Shown here: in pieces, positions 60,526 through 64,000 of the stretch
Layout: the number at the start of each line of letters is the position of its first letter
How positions within the stretch are numbered: position 1 is the first letter of the stretch
NCBI GenBank assembly: GCA_019009955.1
Contig: CM032229.1
Span: forward strand, 78,227,001 to 78,291,000
From: Riptortus pedestris
Lineage: Eukaryota > Arthropoda > Insecta > Hemiptera > Alydidae
DNA length: 64,000 bases
Direction: 5' to 3'
Made by a program: the position numbers and the translations under genes
Notes under the pieces: generated by a model
Database searches by the model: none
Seen by the model: the letters and a program-made list of their open reading frames with translations, nothing else
Told to the model about the DNA's origin: nothing

Positions 60526-60681
60526 TTATTTTTCGGTGTCTCTAATTTCATTCAATAACAAAATATGAGAATACTGTTCACGTTTTTTTAACCACTCCTT
60601 CATCCAACGTTTATGTTTTACTCGCCGTTTTGTAGCTAAAGCCAAAATTATAGCAATACAAGCGGTTTTGTGTGGATCCAT
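60526..60681 (-). pseudogene. Harbinger transposase N-terminal remnant
   Basis: A 51-codon minus-strand ORF starts at ATG 60681 (MDPHKTACIAIILALATKRR) and contains HKRWMKEWLKKREQYSHILL and NEIRDTEK before TAA. A basic stretch followed by R/K-W-x-x-x-W-L-x-x-R and L-x-x-E-I/L-R is the usual N-terminus of HARBI1-like DDE transposases. The catalytic domain is absent. Small, but its position inside Harbinger termini and opposite the MADF ORF supports the call. Confidence 0.78.
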
Positions 60682-60817
60682 TTTATTTTATACGTCTTGC
60701 TTTGACAGAGACCACCACTGTACTGAAGGAAAGTAATGACATTAAAAATGATTGTGTAAGGTTTTTACAGTAATGATAATCTGGAATGAAGTGCGTTCGC
60801 AAAAAATGTCATTACTG

Positions 60818-60852
60818 GTAATGTCATTATTAATGACCGTGTAAGGGCCGCT
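60818..60852 (-). repeat. Harbinger right terminal inverted repeat
   Basis: Perfect complement of 59238-59272, followed by the duplicated TTA at 60853-60855. Confidence 0.95.
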
Positions 60853-61163
60853 TTAGACTGGTACTATATTTATGGGCTGTCTGCATATATTGAACTTACT
60901 TTCGAGATGGGACGTTCATGAAGAGCTATGCTTCCACATCATTCCTTCCGGTTCTCATCTAGGTTTTCCACTTGAGTGCATACCTCTGCAGGGCCACCAC
61001 CACTTTTGCTTGGGGCTCCTTCCGTTCCTACTCCCTCCTCTGATATTATCCTCTTTCAGAGTTCCATCCTTTCAAACCACTACACTCCTTCGTTATGAAA
61101 CAAGTAATGCCAGATTCACAATAGAGCTCTTTCAGCTGGAAGTTTCCATCTGATTTGAAATCT

Positions 61164-61330
61164 CTACTTCCATTTGGCAGCCCCATACATTTTTTTTTCT
61201 TCCAGGTTCTTCATTTTCCCATACTGCTTTGTAAAAGCCCACGCTTCGCTCTCACACACACGCATGTGATGACAGATTTGTACATTATTATAGTTTTTCA
61301 CTGTAAGAGTGGTTCTTACATAAGATTTTA
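61164..61330 (-). pseudogene. Possible LINE RT C-terminal fragment
   Basis: The minus strand contains RVCESEAWAFTKQYGKMKNL and EEKKMYGAAKW. This resembles the block L-Y-G-S/C-E-x-W-A-x-x-K found after the RT catalytic core in several LINE clades. It is short and alone, so the call is tentative. Confidence 0.35.
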
Positions 61331-61779
61331 GCACTCGTTTACGTGACAAAATAACCAAAAAAAAACTTTCGATATTTGAATCATGTAAATTTATTGATAA
61401 ATAAAGTAAAAGTAAGATCTACTCCTAAACATTGTTGTTCATCTTTTTAGTAGACTGTATTTTGTGAACTGGTAAATAATTAAATGCTTTGTAAAAGGAA
61501 GGAAGAAAAGGGGATGGATGTAATGAACTCCTCCTAAACTGTTGTATTTGATGAAAAGTAAAAGGCATCCTTTCTTTGACTGTTCAATAGAAGGATAGTA
61601 ATAACAATATATATATATATATATAGATAACTACTAAAGGAGATCTTTTTGAAGTCCAATATAAATGTTTGCTTTTCTGATCTTGCGTGAGTCAGTAGCG
61701 GCCGGTAGAGACGTACTGGAGTACTTAATACTTCTTTCATGTAGTTTTGCGAGCTGACATAGGACACCATTGTGTCATG

Positions 61780-62482
61780 GTTTAACACACATTTGGTTTC
61801 GTAAAGCAACATATTCTCTATTTCAATGTAAAAAACAGGCGAGTAGAAGGGGCTGTGAGCGGCAGAACAACAATTGTAGAACATCAATAGGTTAACATGA
61901 TTGGAACTATTACATTTTGCTATACGACTCCAAAGAACGGAGATATTTTGGATCTTAAAAATTCCACACTCTAACCCCCCCCCCACCCCAATCCCCCTTC
62001 GATGTCAGCCATTAACTGACATGATCTATTTTTTAGTATTAAACTTTTAAATGTCGAGTATAGTATAGAATAATTAAATATTTTCGATTCACAACCACAA
62101 AATCTTAAGTGATGACGTCATCACACTACATAATGTATCTCGCACAGTAAACGTTTAATGAAAACAATATTTTTAATTTAAGTTTAGAAGTTTAGTTAGT
62201 TTAAGTTCAAATAAAGTGGTTCATGATATAACAGCTTATTGCAAATATCACATGAGTCGAAGGGGGGGGGGGTTTACTAAAGGCTAAAAACTTGGGAATC
62301 TGCTAAACACTCAGTTATAATAACGGAGATATTACTGGTTGTGTATATTTCAGTTCTTCCCCACACTCCAAATTCCAGGCTTCGTGATTTGCGAACTTTA
62401 TTTTAGATTTTTCATGGAACGTTTAAATATCCAGTTTGGAGGCTAAACTTACGGCCGCGAGAGCATTTAAAGGCACACACAC

Positions 62483-62567
<85 letters not shown>
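61780..62567 (-). mobile_element. HINE-like element copy 21, long form, both ends lost
   Basis: Reverse. GGTTTCGTAAAGCAACATATT, then C-rich blocks near 61976 and 62350, GTGATGACGTCATCACAC between them, CCAGTTTGGAGGCTAAAC, and a long (TA)n tract at about 62486-62567. After the tract the family sequence does not resume. The 150-codon minus-strand frame 61534-61986 overlaps it and is repeat-derived. Confidence 0.72.
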
Positions 62568-62569
<2 letters not shown>

Positions 62570-63127
62570 TGGGTAGGTGGATAGATAAATAGATATTTCA
62601 GTTTATGTTATTGTCTGTTATTTGTATATTTTTCAACACTGGCAATTTATTCCTGAAATATGTATTTGTTAATACCAAAAATTTCATAAAGGTATTTCTG
62701 AGAAAAGTGGAAGTAGAGCGTGAGATTATGGCTGAAACCAATGGCTCGAAATGATTTTGTTAAGCTAAATGTTGATAAATAGGTGGTTTGTATTAATCGA
62801 TTATCATTCTTTATCATGGAATAGTTCCTAGGGGTTTTCCTCATACTAAGCTTCGGATGAGTGTAATATTACTTTTCCTTTGTTATATTATTGTGAATCT
62901 CCTATGTTATTTAATTAATTAACGAACTTGGTAGACGTCATACGACAAATTGGCCCTTCTTCATCAACATATATGCAAAGTCCAAGCGTATGATTTACGA
63001 AACTGGCTCTATTAACACTTTCTTACTAAATCAAAAATTATAAAGTAAAAAATAAAAATTCTCCAACTTTGGTTTGCTAGATTCAAATTTACATTTTAAA
63101 AAAATAAATAAGATGATATGATTTTTT
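62568..63127. other. AT-rich spacer, nothing recognised
   Basis: GATA-type short repeats follow the TA tract. No coding evidence. Confidence 0.4.
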
Positions 63128-63208
63128 AGCAGATTTCCCGCGAGTTTCGAAAAATTTCTTCAAACGTCCATCGATCCTACCCAGGAGATGACGAAAATGA
63201 GATCCGTT

Positions 63209-63271
<63 letters not shown>

Positions 63272-63511
63272 TGTTAACGCTCTAGCGGTCGCAATTTTAG
63301 TTTGATCGTTACCAAACTCGATATTTAAACATTTTATGCAGAAATAAAGATCAAGTTCGTTAATGGCTGAAATCGGACCAGTGGGAGGGAGGGGGGGTTT
63401 AGAGGGGAGGATATTCGAAAATTCGAAATATCTCCGTTACCATACGTCGGATTGAAAAATTATATAGAATCAATCTTATTGCTAATTAAATTTACTATAA
63501 ATAATGTTATT
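63128..63511 (+). mobile_element. HINE-like element copy 22, 3'-truncated
   Basis: Forward. Starts AGCAGATTTCCCGCGAG after TTTTTT (part of the terminal palindrome deleted). CGATCCTACCCAGGAGATGA, a (TA)n tract at about 63214-63268, TCTGTTAACGCTCTAGCGGT and the G-rich block follow. It ends inside the TACTATAAATAATGTTA segment where the next copy begins. Confidence 0.85.
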
Positions 63512-63642
63512 AGCAGATTTCCCTTAAGGGAAATCAGCTATTGAGGTCGTACTCATGACGCGATTTTCGAAAATTTTCTTCAAATGTCCATCGATCCTAC
63601 CCAGGAGATGACGAAAATGAGGTCCGTTCAAAATTATATATA
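63512..63642 (+). mobile_element. HINE-like element copy 23, interrupted by a Helitron
   Basis: Forward, head-to-tail with copy 22. A perfect GATTTCCCTTAAGGGAAATC palindrome is followed by AGCTATTGAGGTCGTACTC, CGATCCTACCCAGGAGATGA, GGTCCGTTCAAAATT and the start of (TA)n, where Helitron sequence begins. The rest may lie beyond the window. Confidence 0.85.
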
Positions 63643-64000
63643 TCTTAATATATATAAATCTCCTGTCACGATGTTTGTCCGCGATGGACTCCTAAACTAC
63701 TTAACCGATTTTAAATTAAATTGGCACACCGTGAGCAGTCTGGTCCAACTTGAGAGATAGGCTATATCAATTTTCTCTGAGACGAACAGGAGTGGGGGTT
63801 ATAAGGGAGGCCTGAAATTAAAATTCGTGATATTTCGTTTTCTATTGGTTTTTTCGCAAATATGCACATAACAAAAGTTGTTTATTTTGTTATTTAGAGT
63901 AACTTTTGTCATAAACACTTTCATCGTATTCCGAAGTTTAAATGAGTTATACGCTTATGACTATAGCGGGAGTCAACAATATTATTTGGGACAAAAGACC
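63643..64000 (+). mobile_element. Second Helitron, 5' part, continues past the window
   Basis: Begins TCTTAATATATATAAATCTC after a host A. GATGGACTCCTAAACTACTT and AACAGGAGTGGGGGTTATAA follow. The latter is the start of the same ~298-bp unit found in the Helitron at 9579-11237. No Rep/helicase sequence in the visible part. Confidence 0.85.

Larger units (their letters stand above)
59238..60852 (+). mobile_element. PIF-Harbinger transposon derivative, 1615 bp
   Basis: Bounded by perfect 35-bp inverted repeats beginning AGCGGCCCTTACACGG and flanked by the 3-bp duplication TTA (59235-59237, 60853-60855), the classic Harbinger target. Subterminal motifs (CATTACTGTAA, GTGTAAGG) also recur in inverse order. 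Inside is a plus-strand MADF/Myb-like ORF and a minus-strand truncated transposase start, the two genes of this superfamily in convergent arrangement. A 661-bp HINE-like element splits the MADF ORF. Removing it leaves about 0.95 kb, too short for a full transposase, so this is a deletion derivative. Confidence 0.94.

Noticed and set aside
61534..61986. 150-codon minus-strand frame, the longest in the window
   Set aside because: Much of it is HINE-like body, the end is low-complexity AT sequence, and no domain is recognisable.

Overview
The window is AT-rich nuclear DNA from a eukaryote. It has long introns or intergenic stretches, GT-AG splice signals, dense (TA)n microsatellites and a heavy load of eukaryotic transposons. 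Nothing looks prokaryotic. The repeat set (a DINE-1-like Helentron derivative, canonical Helitrons, PIF-Harbinger, hAT, Tc1, Penelope-like and non-LTR elements, and a tRNA-derived SINE) suits an invertebrate, probably an arthropod. A repeat-rich, AT-rich crustacean such as a copepod would fit, but that is a guess. Only one host gene is supported, and only as short exons.

Host coding content: four plus-strand segments (6969-7150, 13567-13611, 43815-43847, 47329-47388) have good splice signals. They join in one frame, and every junction falls after the second base of a codon. They look like the 5' part of one gene spanning more than 40 kb, whose 3' exons lie outside the window or were missed. 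I do not recognise the protein. A separate minus-strand coding-like stretch (21592-21948) carries one in-frame stop.

Repeats, left to right. A broken Penelope-like element with an RT domain and a GIY-YIG domain lies at 1-917. A non-autonomous Helitron with four ~298-bp internal tandem units is at 9579-11237. tRNA-derived SINEs sit near 22.3, 27.9, 32.1, 34.1 and 51.8 kb. A truncated Tc1 element with direct-repeat ends is at 46.8-47.2 kb. A hAT relic with a perfect 8-bp target duplication is at 53550-54106, and a decayed LINE at 54.6-55.3 kb. A 1615-bp PIF-Harbinger derivative (59238-60852) has perfect 35-bp inverted repeats, a TTA duplication, a MADF-domain ORF and a truncated opposing transposase ORF. 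A second Helitron begins at 63643 and leaves the window.

The dominant feature is one interspersed family, called HINE-like here, with about 23 copies or fragments covering very roughly a fifth of the window. It has a near-palindromic 5' end, an internal (TA)n tract, an inverted copy of the 5' motif near the 3' end, and then a short GC hairpin. Copies are inserted in oligo-T. This layout matches Helentron-associated elements (HINE/DINE-1). Nesting gives a relative history: a HINE copy split the Harbinger MADF ORF, a hAT element split another HINE copy, and a Helitron landed in the (TA)n of a third.
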